A stretch of DNA of 64,000 bases from Aegilops tauschii subsp. strangulata (GCF_002575655.3 NC_053037.3:207268243-207332242), one strand, 5' to 3'. Positions 42,132-54,394 are shown, numbered from the stretch's first letter. The notes: generated by a model not told the origin, from the sequence alone. Program-made: numbers and translations.

Positions 42132-42365
42132 GAGCCATACGTGTCGCCGGGCACGTTGGGTTTGGCCCGAAACTGTGCACGGACACGTGTCGAAGAAGTG
42201 TTGCACATGCAGCGGTTGTCATGATGACCAGTCAATCCAATGTCCACTCCGCGTAATTACCGCAGGTCATGGGGTCATTGAACGGTAGCAGTTAATGGGT
42301 AATTCGCCTGAAAAACGATACTTTCCGAGGAAAGATAGCAAAGAGCCAGCCCCCACGCCTGTTCC

Positions 42366-42376
42366 CAATAAAAAGG
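42366..42376 (+). promoter_or_regulatory. TATA-like box of the element C antisense ORF
   Basis: CAATAAAAAGG, about 140 bp before the ATG at 42515, followed by a pyrimidine-rich leader. Confidence 0.45.
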
Positions 42377-42514
42377 CAACGCGAAGGGGTGCTGCTCATT
42401 CGCATCTGTCTCCTCTCCCATCATCTTCTTCCTCAAGCCAAGCAACTACTCCCATCGCCAACACCCGCCCCAAAGTTCTGCTAGATCCTTTGCCCATCCT
42501 GTGAGCCCAAAAAG

Positions 42515-43895
42515 ATGGGACGGAAGATGGGCGGCACAAAGGGGAAGCAGGCGGCCACCGCGAGAGATATTATTGCAGAGGGGAAGAAGAAAAGGGGCAG
42601 AGGAGCTGGACAGGAAGCGATAAGAAGACGTGGTTTTCTTACCATCGAACTTGGATGGTAACACCTTGATCACGAAGTATGCATATATGTGGGGGAGGGA
42701 AGTTCTGAAAGGGCATGGAGCGCCCGTGGTCTTGCCGGAGGGGGATAAGGTCCCATCGGATTCGTGCCTATTTTCTGCGCGTACTTCTTGTGCGGCCTCA
42801 CCTCCCCTTTCTCTGATTTACTTGTGGCCATGATGACGATGTATGGATTCCACCTTCTAGATTTCATGCCCAATGCAATGGCATGCATGGCAATCTTTGC
42901 CCATCTGTGCAAGAATTTTGTTGGAGTTGCCCCCAATGTGGACCTGTTCAGGCACTTCTTTGTCCCACGGGTTGAAGACAAATCTCACCGCTCGGGAAAT
43001 ATCAGTTGAATTCCCTGGGGCAAGAAGGACGAATGGGATTATCTCCCCAGCTAGCAGCACAGCAGATGGGAGGAATGGACTGCGGACTGGTGTTGGCTTT
43101 AGGACAAAGACGCCCCGGAGTTCTGTGCGGCGCATGCGAAATGCGTTGTACGCGGCAGCGACTGGAGCAAGTTGGGCCTCACTGACGACATGCTCCCCCC
43201 GGCGCTGAATAGGATTGCCGTCTCAAAGCTGCCTTGCTAACCATCGAGCAGGTGGGGGACGACTTTCTTCGGCGCCGCATCACATCGCTGCAGAGAAGGG
43301 ATAGGTTTGCCTGGGAATACGGGAACTCTGCCAATAGGATGTGCCTGTACCCAGGCCCCACCAACAACTTATCGATATATGGCCATGGTTGGCTGTGTGA
43401 TCAGCTGTTCGGCAGCCATGGGCCAGTCCATCTGTCGGTAAGGGTTGTCCCACCGTATATTAACTCTGCCAGGGACCAAATTCTAAAATGGATGCCTAAT
43501 TGCAATGCCTACAGAGTCGCGCCTGATTGGCAACTGCCAACATTGGATGCGGAAATAGAGTGGGTCTCCAAATTGGAGAAAGGGCTTCCAGGGTGGAGAA
43601 CGACCTTGTCAAGCATTCCTCCCCGACAGAGGAAGCATTTATCACAAAGTGGATTGCAGAGGACAGAGCACTCCGGGCTGCCGGGAGGTCCGGAGAAGAG
43701 GAGGATGCTGAAGGTGAAGGTTCTTTTGATGAAGGGAGCGAGGAGCATGATGTGGAGAAGCTTGCCGGGCTTAACCCTGCCGTGACTGGAATTCATCATG
43801 CCATGGCAGCAGAGGCCCAAGAGGAAAGTGGGGTTGAGGAGGCAGAGCAGCCCGAGGCGGAGGAGGAATGGCTCGCACCGGGACCTCAAGCCTAG
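42515..43895 (+). pseudogene. Antisense ORF of element C, N-terminal part (putative gypsy-type transposon domain)
   Basis: Begins MGRKMGGTKGKQAATARDII and is broken repeatedly: an early TAA at 42660-42662, then frame changes to NLDGNTLITKYAYMWGREVL, to PPFSDLLVAMMTMYGFHLLD with FAHLCKNFVGVAPNVDLFRH (to 43009), and later frames near 43234-43785 and 43527-43895. The latter two ordered stretches resemble the plant protein family annotated as putative gypsy-type transposon (PF04195, recognised by memory), whose function is unknown. The later part (EEDAEGEGSFDEGSEEHDVE) is acidic. It runs opposite to the element, as in other Tat-lineage extra ORFs. Heavily decayed. Confidence 0.55.
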
Positions 43896-45049
43896 GGCCA
43901 GATCTAGATCAACGTCCTAGCAAGCGGGCCAGCCGAGGAACAGCGGCTCCTTCCTTCTGGATGGTCACAAAGAGGGTGAAGAATACCACCTCCAGGGGAA
44001 ACAAGCCAGAGGTGGTACGCCGCCAATCCACTCGCCTATCGGAGGCCAATACTCCACCGCCAATCTACGTGCTGTTATTGGGGTTGATCCTAGCCCCCAG
44101 TCGAGGCCAGCTTCCCCGCATAGCTCGATCCCGCCAGGGACCTCGGCCCCACCAACGAGCTCAAAGCTGCCGGGAAGCTTCGCTCCTCCAACTCTGAAGA
44201 GGGGCAAGGCGACCCGGCCATCTGCAGCGTATGCGCTGGGCTCCATGCTTGTAGACCCAGAGTAAGGAGAACGACTGATCTTCTTGCTGAGGTACTATGC
44301 ACTTGATAGTTGTTGGTTCAATCTTCTTTGTTGACTTGGCAGAGATGAAGAACCCCTCGCCCAGCGGGCTAAGCCAACCAAGCACACGAAAGCACCGGGG
44401 CCCTTGGAGAGCATGGGTCTGGCCGGGGATAGGACAGGGGTTCCCGTGCCCAGCCCCTGGCTTGAAGGCATGGGGCAAGTTTCGCCCACCCATGGAGATG
44501 CGGAGGAACATGCCTCATCCTCCGCCAAAGGAGGAGAGGAGATCCACCAGGGTGGGGCCCACCAAGAGGGGTCCACCCCAACCAAGGTCCAAGTAGAGAA
44601 ATCACCGGCAAGGGCCTCCACCGAGGGGTCTGCTCATGCTGAGGTCACGGCTACCGAGGGAGTGGACACGGACCGATCATCCCCAACTAACGTTGCCGGG
44701 GAGGCCGACGCTCCTCTACAGCAAACACCACCGGGTAATCCACTTTCCCTTCTCTCTTTTTACTTGAATTTCTTCGCTTCCTGGTCTCTGACTCAACGAT
44801 TTCTGGTATCTTATTTATCTTTGTCTGTTGATTTTATTCGCATCCCCGGCAACTGATGAACCTTAGCTGCTGGAGGAAGTGGCCAGTATTGGGAAGGATG
44901 TTACTGAAGAGGCCGCCAGGATTGCTGCCGCGAAAGGCCATGTGCACACTGCCGGTAATATCCAACAATCCCCAAAGGAAGCATAGAAAACCCCCGGCAG
45001 CATATCAGGTTCAGAGGCAATTGTTGAGGGGAAAACCCCACTACAAACT
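43896..45049 (+). pseudogene. Middle of the element C antisense ORF, decayed
   Basis: Low-complexity Ser/Pro/Lys-rich frames (for example SRGTAAPSFWMVTKRVKNTT) spread over all three phases. Short T-rich stretches (44270-44345 and 44750-44860) could be introns. I cannot define exons here. Confidence 0.35.
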
Positions 45050-46135
45050 ATGGGTCCTCTTCCCCTATATGGCACACCGGCCGCAGTCCCACAACCATCC
45101 TCAAGCAAGCTGGCGCTGATCCTTGCCCAACCTGGGCTTGCAGCCCCCGGTTCATCTGTTGCAACGGGCATGGATTTTGATGAAGAGATCAGGCTCATTC
45201 TGACGCTGCTGTCCCAGAGAGTTGAAGAAGCTGACAACTCTATTGACAGCGCCAAGGATTTAGCCTTTCTGGAGTCCATGGCAACATGAATCAAGGATGT
45301 GCAGAGCAGGTACAATCTCAAGTGGTAGGCCATTAAGGCGCAACGTGAGTCTGTCGGCCTCATGCATCGGAAGCTAAGGGATGAAGGTAATGAGCTGTTC
45401 CAGAGGTACAACAAGTAGTTCCAATCCCTCCTATGGCAAGAGGAGGTGCTGACCATGGCAAAAGAAGATATTGCTGCCCGGGAGGTCCATTTTGTGGAGC
45501 GCGGAGCGCTTCTAAATGCCAAGGAGAAGGACATTTTTGCCCGGGAAGGGAATCTCGAAGCCACCCTCCGCAGCAAGGATGAGGAACTGGAGGCTCTTGT
45601 CCAGCAGCGTACCAAGGATTTGGAGAACAGGCACAAGGCCATGCTAGACGTGCTCAGCCTTGAATCCTCTACCTAGCTGAAGAAAGTTACGGATTAGCTA
45701 GCTACCGCTTCTGCCGCCAAGACTGATATTGATCATCAAGTGAGCAAGCTAACGGATGACCTTGCCGGGAGCACCAAGGAGATCGTGGCTCTCAAAGAGG
45801 AAGCGCAGAAAGCAGAAACCCTCCTGAAGGAGGTGCAATCGTAGCTTTCCTCCAAGAGCCAGGATCTTGATACTGCCAACAACGCCATCTCTGACATGAA
45901 GGCCAGGCTCGACACTCTGGAGAAGGACATTGAACCTGGCGGTGCCCGTGAGAAACTGCTGGTGAAGGATCTGAACAAGGCTAGGAATCTCTAGGAGGAC
46001 GCCGAAGAGAAGCTTGAGAATCAAATCCAGTAGCGTGACCTCTGGATCAAGAACTTGATTGATATTGCTGAGCGCCTCACTTCCCAGATAGCGAAAATGG
46101 ATATGAAGAGTTGGGCCTTCTATGGTGGTGGCTAG
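45050..46135 (+). pseudogene. Coiled-coil C-terminal part of the element C antisense ORF, nine same-frame stops
   Basis: One phase encodes a long coiled-coil protein: LILAQPGLAAPGSSVATGMD, RVEEADNSIDSAKDLAFLES, DIAAREVHFVERGALLNAKE, DDLAGSTKEIVALKEEAQKA, NNAISDMKARLDTLEKDIEP and so on. It is interrupted by TGA at 45287 and TAG at 45326, 45416, 45674, 45695, 45842, 45992, 46031 and 46133, all in the same phase and with no frameshift in about 850 bp. Most TAGs stand where Gln (CAG) would be natural in the heptads. The last TAG lies at the junction with element D. It was probably the tail of the protein beginning at 42515. Confidence 0.6.
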
Positions 46136-46319
46136 GCTCTATTTATAGTGGCCTTGGTCCTCTTCCCCCAAATGAAGGCGTGAAGGGATCCCACAACGAC
46201 CAAATTCGAAGGGAGACAACTAGTACATCTTATCCTGAGGAAAGGTGGTCTTCGCCTGCAAAGTCTCCGGTCGTGACGCCATGGTGGGCTCGGCGATGAC
46301 CTCTGTCCTGGCGGTCTTG
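46136..46319 (-). repeat. Element D LTR, left piece
   Basis: Continues at 60374 once element B is removed. The minus strand contains CCACTATAAATAGAGCC (TATA near 46138-46150). The U5 end is missing where it meets element C, so the LTR is truncated. Confidence 0.5.
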
Positions 46320-46324
46320 GTCTT
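46320..46324 (+). repeat. Left target duplication of element B
   Basis: GTCTT, identical to 60369-60373. Confidence 0.9.
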
Positions 46325-46859
46325 TGTAACACCCCGCATGTAACTTCCCATATTTGTAACTCCGACTCTTGCCATTTTCGGCTATGTGTTATGATATTCC
46401 CTTCGTGGTCGGGTTTTGTCTTTCGTTTTGTATTTTGTTCATGTCATGCATTTCATATCATGTCATCATGTGCATCGCATTTGCATACGTGTTCGTCTCT
46501 TGCATCCGAGCATTTTCCCCGTTGTCCGTTTTGCAATCCGGCGCTCCTATCTCCTCCGGTGCACCCCTCTTGTTTTCTTTCGTGAGCGGGTGTCAAACAT
46601 TCTCGGAATGGACCGAGGCTTGTCAAGTGGCCTTAGTATACCACCCGGAGACCACCGGTAAAGTTTCGTTCCATTTGGAGGTCGTTTGGTACTCCAACGG
46701 TTAACCGGACATCCGCAAAGTCCATTTGTGTGTTGCAGCAAAACCCCCTCAAAACCCAGCTCAAAACCCACCAAACTCTCTTCCATGCTGTAGGTCGTTC
46801 GATCACGATCGTGTGGGCGAAAACCGCACCTCATTTGGAGCTTTCTAGCTCCCTCTACC

Positions 46860-46868
46860 TATTTATAT
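46860..46868 (+). promoter_or_regulatory. TATA box of the B 5' LTR
   Basis: CCTATTTATATGTGAG. Would drive both the genomic RNA and the LTR-embedded ORF. Confidence 0.7.
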
Positions 46869-46987
46869 GTGAGAACCCCGAAATTACATTCGCAGTCCCC
46901 GAAACCCTAACTTCCCCCGCCGCCACCGGACGTGTCCGGCGCCCGCCAGACATCTCCGCCGCCGCGTCCAACGAATCGGCGCGCGCC

Positions 46988-49900
46988 ATGTCATCAGCCC
47001 GTACGCCGCCGCCGCGCCGGCCCGCAGGCCCGCCGCGGGCCCTCCCGGGCCCGAGCCTTCTCGCCCCGCGCCGCCGCTCGCCCTCCGCAGCGGTCGCCGC
47101 CGCCGGCCGCCGTGCCCGCCGGCCGCCCGCCGTGCTCCGCCGCCACTCGCCGCCGTCCCCGCCGCCTCGCCCGTCGCCGGCGCCGCCCGGGCCCGCGCGC
47201 CCGCGTCCTCCGGCCGCCCTCCGCGTCTCCCCTCGCCGGACCGCGCCTCCCCAAGCCTCCTCTCCTCTGCCGCGTCTCCTCCCGCCGGCGAGCCGAGCCG
47301 GCCCCGATCCGGATCCAGTCAACGCTCCAGGTTGACCCCGAGACCCCCCCGATTTCACGGTCTTGATGTTTTCACAGCATGTGTCCATGTTCATCAGTGC
47401 ATAACTTCTTGTACATAGCTCCGTTTCGCGCATGTAATATGTCAAATTGTTCGCCTCGTGATGCTCTACATTTTGTTAAATTGCACCATGTTCATTAGAG
47501 GTCATCTTGATGCCCAAATCTCTGTTGCAAGAGGGCTAGTTGCTGTTATCTGCTGGTTCTTATCAGAATTTGGAGATTTGTCATTTTTGTATCTTTAGAT
47601 CTGTGCATCTTATGGGCATGAGCTCTGCATGTGTTTTGTTGTATGCCATGTCATCTTTCCAGTGGTGTATTCCATGTATTTTTGTGATCTCTGTGGTGTC
47701 TAGCTCAAGCATGCAAACTAGGCTCCATAATGTTTCTGATTTCAGGGACTTCGTGAATTCTCTAAGTCTTTGTCTGCTGTTATTTTGTTGTCATGTAAAC
47801 TTGATACTACAGAGAGATCCATGCATATTTTGGAGATGTTCAGTAAGGATGTTTTGTAGATATTGTTGTAATTGATCCATTACTGCCCTTGTTTGCAATT
47901 ATGGAGTGCCATAGCATGACTAAATCTTGCTCTACTTTTGCTATAAAATATTTCTGGCAGATTCTTAACATGATATGCTATTTTGCCAAGCTTGTTGTAG
48001 TTGTTCCATGCATGCTATGCTTTTTTTCTTGCCATGGATAGCTTCATAAACATGCCATTTAGCTGTAGGTATACTTGTTTTGTCATGAATTGCTCTGTAG
48101 TGAGTGCTTCAAGCTCACAAAGAGGCCTTCATATTATTGTTTCTGCCATGCTCTGTTTTCTGCCAAGTCTGAAACCTGATAACGAAATTTGCTATGTTTA
48201 CAAGCTTTCCATCATATCTTCTGTTACTTTTTGGCTTATGGTCAGTAAGGGACTTTTGTCATATGCATTTAGTAGAATACTGCCATGCCTTGTTTTGCTA
48301 TTTTAAGTTCCTGTAGCATGTTGATTTCGTGCTCTGAACATTGCTACCTGATGCTGTTTTCTGCCATGTCCAGTAATTTCACCAAGTCTGTGAACCTGAT
48401 ATCTTTTGCACTTTTGCCATGCTTGTTTGAGCTTGATATGTTGTGATCTAGCCGTAGCTCAGTGTTCATCTTTTGTCAAGAATCTCCTGTAGATTACTTC
48501 CATATGCTTTGTTGCTATGTTGTAGTGCTGTAGCTTTGTTGCTTGTTGCATTCTAAGTGCTATCATGCTGTTAATCGCAGATTCGTGTCATTCTTGTTTT
48601 CCTTGCCATTTGCAAACCGTGCATCCGTTTCCGGTGATCTTTATATCGATTTCGACCGAAATTGTCTCATCTTTCTAGTGGCATGCTTGGTTTGCCAAGT
48701 TACTACCTTGTTCATCATTTTTTCTTCCGGAGCACGCATATGCATCGCATATCATATCTCGCATATCATACATGTGTTGCATCATGTTGCTTGTGCATTT
48801 CTCGTGATTGATTGTGGTTCCGTTGCTTGTGTTCTTGCCTTGGGTAGAGCCGGGAGACGAGTTCGTGAACGAGGAACCTGTTGAGTACGCTTACGAGGAT
48901 CAAGCTTTCGACAACTCTGAGAACCTTGCAGGCAAGATGACCACACCTCGAAATCACTTCTATCTTTGCTTTGCTAGCTGTTCGCTCTATTGCCATGCCG
49001 CGCTACCTATCACTTGCTATATCATGCCTCCCATATTGCCATGTCAGCCTCTAACCATCCTTTCCTAGCAAACCGTTGTTTGGCTAAGTTACCGCTTTTG
49101 CTCAGCCCTTCTTATAGCGTTGCTAGTTGCAGGTGAAGTTGAAGTTTGTTCCATGTTGGAACATGGATATGTTGGGATATCACAATATCTCTTATTTAAT
49201 TAATGCATCTATATATTTGGTAAAGGGTGGAAGGCTCGGCCTTATGCCTGGTGTTTTGTTCCACTCTTGCCGCCCTAGTTTCTGTTATACCGGTATTATG
49301 TTCCTTGAGTTTGCGTTCCTTACGCGGTCGGGTGATTTATGGGACCCCCTTGACAGTTCGCCTTGAATAAAACTCCTCCAGCAAGGCCCAACCTTGGTTT
49401 TACCATTTGCCACCTAAGCCTTTCCCCCGGGTTTTCGCGAGCCCGAGGGTCATCTTATTTTAACCCCCCCGGGGCCAGTGCTCCTTCGAGTGTTGGTCCG
49501 AACTGAGTAGACTGCGGGGCCCCCTCCTGGAAACTCGAGGTCTGGTTTTACTCGTAGGATGTCTCATCCGGTGTGCCCTGAGAACGAGATATGTGCAGCT
49601 CCTATCGGGATTTGTCGGCGCATCGGGCGGCTTTGCTGGTCTTGTTTTACCATTGTCTAAATGTCTTGTAAACCGGGATTCCGAGACTGATCGGGTCTTT
49701 CCGGGAGAAGGTTTATCCTTCGTTGACCGTGAGAGCTTATGATGGGCTAAGTTGGGACACCCCTGCAGGGTATTATCTTTCGAAAGCCGTGCCCGCGGTT
49801 ATGAGGCAGATGGGAATTTGTTAATGTCCGGTTGTAGAGAACTTGTCACTTGACCCAATTAAAATACATCAACTGTGTGTGTAGCCGTGATGGTCTCTTC

Positions 49901-50267
49901 TTGGCGCAGTCCGGGAAGTGAACACGGTTTGAGTTATGAATGACGTAAGTAGGAGTTCAGGATCACTTCTTGGTCATTGCTAGATGACGACCGTTCCGTT
50001 GCTTCTCTTCCCGCTCTTTTTTGCGTATGTTAGCCACCATATATGCTTATTGCCGCTGCAGCTCCACCTCATTACACCATCCTTTCCTATAAGCTTAAAT
50101 AGTCTTGATCTCGCGGGTGTGAGATTGCTGAGTCCTCGTGACTCACAGATTCTACCAAAACAGTTGCAGGTGCCGACGATGCCAGTGCAGATGATGGGGT
50201 CGATCTCAAGTGGGAGTTCGACGAGGAGCGTGGTCGTTACTATGTGTCTTTTCCTGATGATCAGTAG
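46988..50267 (+). CDS. LTR-embedded three-exon acidic protein gene (copy in the B 5' LTR)
   Basis: Model: exon 1 46988-47330 from ATG ([20 protein letters not shown]), Pro/Arg/Ala-rich, ending PDPDPVNAP at a CTCCAG/GTTGAC donor; exon 2 48848-48931 (TTGGGTAG acceptor, GC-type donor GCAG/GCAAGA); exon 3 50170-50267 ending in TAG. All junctions are phase 1; the total is 525 bp, 174 residues, basic at the start and acidic at the end. The TATA box lies about 120 bp before the ATG. Exons 2 and 3 are well supported by near-exclusively synonymous differences from the A copy. Exon 1 is the weak part: GC-rich, and its frame upstream of about 47160 shifts between copies. The ATG becomes ACG in the B 3' LTR. 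No homology recognised. Confidence 0.5.
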
Positions 50268-50549
50268 TGGAGCCCAATTGGGACGATCGGGGATCTAGCA
50301 TTTGGGGTTATCTTATTTTCATTTGGATCTTGACCGTAGTCGGTCTATGTGTGTATTTTGGATGATGTATGAATTATATTTATGTATTGTGTGAAGTGGC
50401 GATTGTAAGCCAACTCTTTATCCCATTCTTGTTCATTACATGGGATTGTGTGAAGATGACCCTTCTTGCGACAAAACCACTATGCGGTCATGCCTCTAAG
50501 TCGTGCCTCGACACGTGGGAGATATAGCCGCATCGTGGGCGTTACAAGT

Positions 50550-50563
50550 TGGTAATCAGAGCC
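50550..50563 (+). other. Primer-binding site of element B
   Basis: TGGTAATCAGAGCC, identical to that of A; initiator-tRNA-Met type with one extra A. Confidence 0.8.
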
Positions 50564-51700
50564 ATCCCCGACTTAGGAGCCCCCTTGCTTGATCGAATCG
50601 CTGGCGTTGTTGAGTCTAGAACAAAAATGTTTTGAGTCTTAGGATTATATATATCGGAGAGTAGGATTCTTTTTACTCCTCAGTCCATTCGTTGCTCTGG
50701 TGAGGTCTCCTGACGTAGAAGTTTTGACTATTCTTTCCTCAAATTTCACTAAATTTTTTTTTAGGATCACGCGGGTATCTTGGAATCATTCCGATGATTT
50801 TGTGACGAGAACATTGTTCTTGGTGCCTCCTGACATTTAGGGGTTGTGGCAGTGTCCCGGGGAGTTGAGCTCCGAGGTGTTGTCGTCACAATTTTATCGT
50901 TGCAGTTCTGGAATACCTGAGTTTCGCCGACATCGAAATCTCTTTTATGCAGTTGTTGGTGAGATCACCTCGACGCCACCTAGTACTGGGGCGGGAGTTC
51001 GGGAGTATTGCCATAACTTGTATAACGGATGTTTTTCGAAGGTTGAGGTAAACGATTTCCGAAGGTTTCTTGGTTATGTGTTGACGGATAGATACAGCTG
51101 GATCTAGGGATTGCTAGTTTGGGTGATGTATTTTGTGTCCCCTGTATCCCCAACACCAGATTGCATAACCAGAAAGTTTCGGGAGTTTATAAGTGGGAAT
51201 TCAAGTAGCCTTAGGATATCTTTCCGACAGACGCATGATATGAGATTGGGGTTCGACGTCTAGTGGTCCGGCTGTACACGGTTGATTTTACAGTGGTCTC
51301 GTAGTGTCTTAAAGAGTCCTTGGCTATGCCGACTCGGGGACGCTTCGTATGTCATGTGCACAGCCTTGCACATGATGGTGCTGTACGATTGAGCCCGTGT
51401 GGGCCCCACCACGAAAACTTCAGACGAAATCTCTATCATATGTATGTTTCGGCTTATTCTGCAAGCCAGTACTTTGTTTTGTTTTGAATTGTGATATTCG
51501 AGTTGCTTCGAAGTCATATGTTTTCCATATCTTTTTTAAGTGGCTTCACAATTTATGGAAGTGTGATGATTTAGTACGGAATTCATTCGTTCATCTTCGT
51601 TCGAATGTTTATTGTGAAGACTATATGTTGCAATTTCTATCCGTTGATTCTACTTGTCTATTTGTCTATCAAGATGCTAACGGATGTCACCCTCTTCAGG
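50564..51700 (+). other. Untranslated leader of element B
   Basis: 1.14 kb with a single copy of the unit that is duplicated in A. No conserved ORF before the gag ATG. Confidence 0.7.
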
Positions 51701-54394
51701 ATGGCTCCGCCAACGCGTCAGAATCCGGATCGCAATGAAGGGAGTCAAGCGAACCCTCCGCCACCACCTCCACCTCCGGAGGCATGGCAAGCTATCATGG
51801 CAGCCACCAACGCCAATGCTCAGATGATTCCGCAACTCTTGCAAGAACGCACCCAATGGCAAGGCAATCAAGGTCAAGGCAACAATCAGCCTCACTTTGC
51901 TACCCTCAACCAGTTTCTCGCAAATCAGCCCAAGTCTTTCAGCTACTGTGCCGAGGCCACGGATGCCGATGATTGGCTCGTGGACATCAACAAGCATATT
52001 GAATGTAGCAATGTCAGGCCTGAGGACTATGTCAAGTTGGCTTCTTTTCAACTCAAGGACCAAGCTGCTGATTGGTTTCAGCAATACAAAGATTCCAGAG
52101 GAGGTCGTGTGATCACTTGGACTGACTTCTGTCGGGACTTCAAAGCGCACCACATTCCACAAAGTGTTGTTGAGAGCAAGCGTGAGGAGTTCCGCAATCT
52201 CAAGCAAGGCAACATGTCTGTGTATCAATTCAACATCCAGTTTCAGAAACTTGCTCGCTTCGCTAAACAAGACGTTCCTGATGAAAAGAGCATGATCTAT
52301 CACTTCAGAGGTGGCCTTAGAGAGGATCTGCAGTTAGCTCTCGTTCTTGTTGAGCCTACTCAGTTTGATCAATTCTACAATATGGCACTGAAGCAAGAGG
52401 CTGCTCAGCTCAAGTGTGAGGCTTCTAAGAAAAGAGTCAGAGACGCAGTTCAGTATTCTTCTTCCTCACTTGTGAAAGCTAAGCAACATAAGTTCTGGTT
52501 GCCTCCTCCTCCTCCGTTTCGTCAGCCTTACCAGCAGAAGAACAAAGGTGGCCATGGTTCTTCCAACTCTTCCAACTCTGGCTATCAGAACAAGTCTCAG
52601 AATCAAGCTCCAAAGTCCAATGCTCCTTTTGATCGTCCACTCTTAGAGGTGACTTGTAACAAGTGTCAGCAGAAAGGTCACTATGCTAACAAGTGCTTCA
52701 ACCAAAGGCGCCTTCCGCCTCCTCCTCCTGTCAGATCTTCCAGCAATGCAGTGGCCAAGCATAATCCAAAGTCTGCAAAGGTGAACATGATGAATGCAGC
52801 TCAAGCGGAGGACTCTACTGATGTGATAATGGGTAATCTCTCAGTAAATGATATTCCTGCAAAAGTCTTATTTGATACTGGTGCATCGCATTCTTTCTTG
52901 TCATACCCATTTGCATCGAAGCACAATGTTGACACAGAGATTTTATCCAAAGTTATGCAAGTTGTTTCTCCGGGAAAGCTTTTGACTTCTAGTTTGGTTG
53001 CTCCCGATGTTTCCATCAAGATGGGCGACTATAAATTTCTGTCTTCTCCAGTTGTTCTTGGCGACTCGGATATTGATCTTATTCTCGGGATGGACTGGCT
53101 TTCTAAGCACAAGGCTCAACTTGATTGTGCAGCCAGGGAAATTCAATTGACACACTCTTCTGAGGATGTGATTATTTATGCCGCTCGTGATGAAACCATT
53201 TGGTTTTTTTCTCTCAATGAGAAGGGCGAATTGAATGCCATCTCTCAAATTCCATTCGTTTGTGAGTATCAAGATGTCTTTCCAGAAGAGCTTCCGGGTA
53301 TGCCTCCTCACCGGCCAGTTGAGTTCGTTATCGAACTAGAGCCTGGCACTGAACCCGTTTGCAAGCGTCCATACAAGCTTGGACCCAACGAGTTGAAGGA
53401 ATTGAAGAAACAGCTCAATGAACAAGAGCGTCTGGGTTTGATCAGACCGAGTTCTTCTCCATGGGGTTGTGGTGTTCTTTTTGTAAAGAAGAAGGATGGC
53501 ACGGACCGACTTTGTGTCGACTACCGTCCATTGAACAAGAAGGCAATCAAGAACAAGAATCCACTTCCCAACATCAATGAGCTATTCGAGCAACTCAAAG
53601 GTGCTAAAGTATTCTCCAAGCTTGACCTTCATATGGGTTATCATCAGATTTGCATTCGTGAAGAAGATATTCCCAAGACAGCATTCAGAACAAGCTTTGG
53701 TTCTTATGAATATACTGTCGTGTCTTTCGGCCTTGTCAATGCTCCTCCAGTATTCTCTAGAATGATGAATTTCATCTTCAACCCCTATACCAATGAATTC
53801 GTCCTGGTGTATCTCGATGATATCTTGGTCTTCTCCAAGAATAAGAAGGATCATGCCAAACATTTGCGATTGGTGCTTGACAAGCTCAGAGAGTATCAAT
53901 TCTATGCGAAGTTCTCAAAGTGTGAGTTTTGGCTCGATGAAGTTCTTTTCCTTGGTCACATCATCTCTGCCAAGGGCATCGCTGTTAACCCCGAGAAGGT
54001 GTCCACAATTGTGAATTGGGAACCCCCTCAGAATGTCAAGCAGCTCCGCAGTTTTCTTGGTCTTGCAAGCTATTGCCAAAGATTCGTTGAGAATTTCTCT
54101 AAGATTGCAAAGCCTCTTTCCAACCTCCTCCAGAAGCATGTGAAGTATGTCTGGTCTCCTGAGTGTGACGTTGCTTTCAACACTCTCAAAGAGAAACTAG
54201 TAACAGCTCCTGTCTTAACTCCTCCTGATGAATCCAAGCCATTTGAAGTTTTCTGTGATGCTTCTCTCCAAGGTCTCGGTGCTGTGTTAATGCAAGAGAA
54301 GAAAGTTGTGGCCTATAACTCTCGTCAGTTGAAGCCCAACGAGAAGAACTACCCCACTCACGATCTTGAGTTGGCGGCAGTTGTCCATCATTAA
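51701..54394 (+). pseudogene. pol: gag, protease, RT and RNase H start of element B
   Basis: Continuous frame of 897 codons from [20 protein letters not shown]. Domains: gag, CCHC knuckle ([14 protein letters not shown]), protease ([20 protein letters not shown]), RT ([24 protein letters not shown]), RNase H beginning ([26 protein letters not shown]). CAA (Gln) and AAG (Lys) are present where A has stops at 9421 and 10021. The frame leaves phase at about 54387 through a net one-base deletion relative to A and hits TAA at 54392-54394. Protease residues around the flap differ from A ([10 protein letters not shown] against ELHFQGLPRP), the most diverged stretch of the protein. Confidence 0.92.

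Larger units (their letters stand above)
42117..46135 (-). mobile_element. Element C interior: Tat-like fragment with antisense ORF
   Basis: Minus-oriented element whose only remaining interior is the antisense extra-ORF region. No pol is left; at about 46135 it passes into the LTR of element D. The coding sense inside is plus. Confidence 0.55.
46325..50546 (+). repeat. 5' LTR of element B (4222 bp)
   Basis: TGTAACACCCCGCATG to GTGGGCGTTACA. About 31 bp longer than the 3' LTR, mainly from one GC-rich indel near 47130-47160. Carries the TATA box at 46860-46868 and the LTR-embedded exons. Confidence 0.93.

Noticed and set aside
49127..49366. 79-aa ORF in the LTR ([20 protein letters not shown]), repeated at 58950
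   Set aside because: Present in both B LTRs, but the A copy differs by replacement changes and a one-base indel (15127-15280), unlike exons 2 and 3. It may be an alternative exon, but there is no sign of selection.
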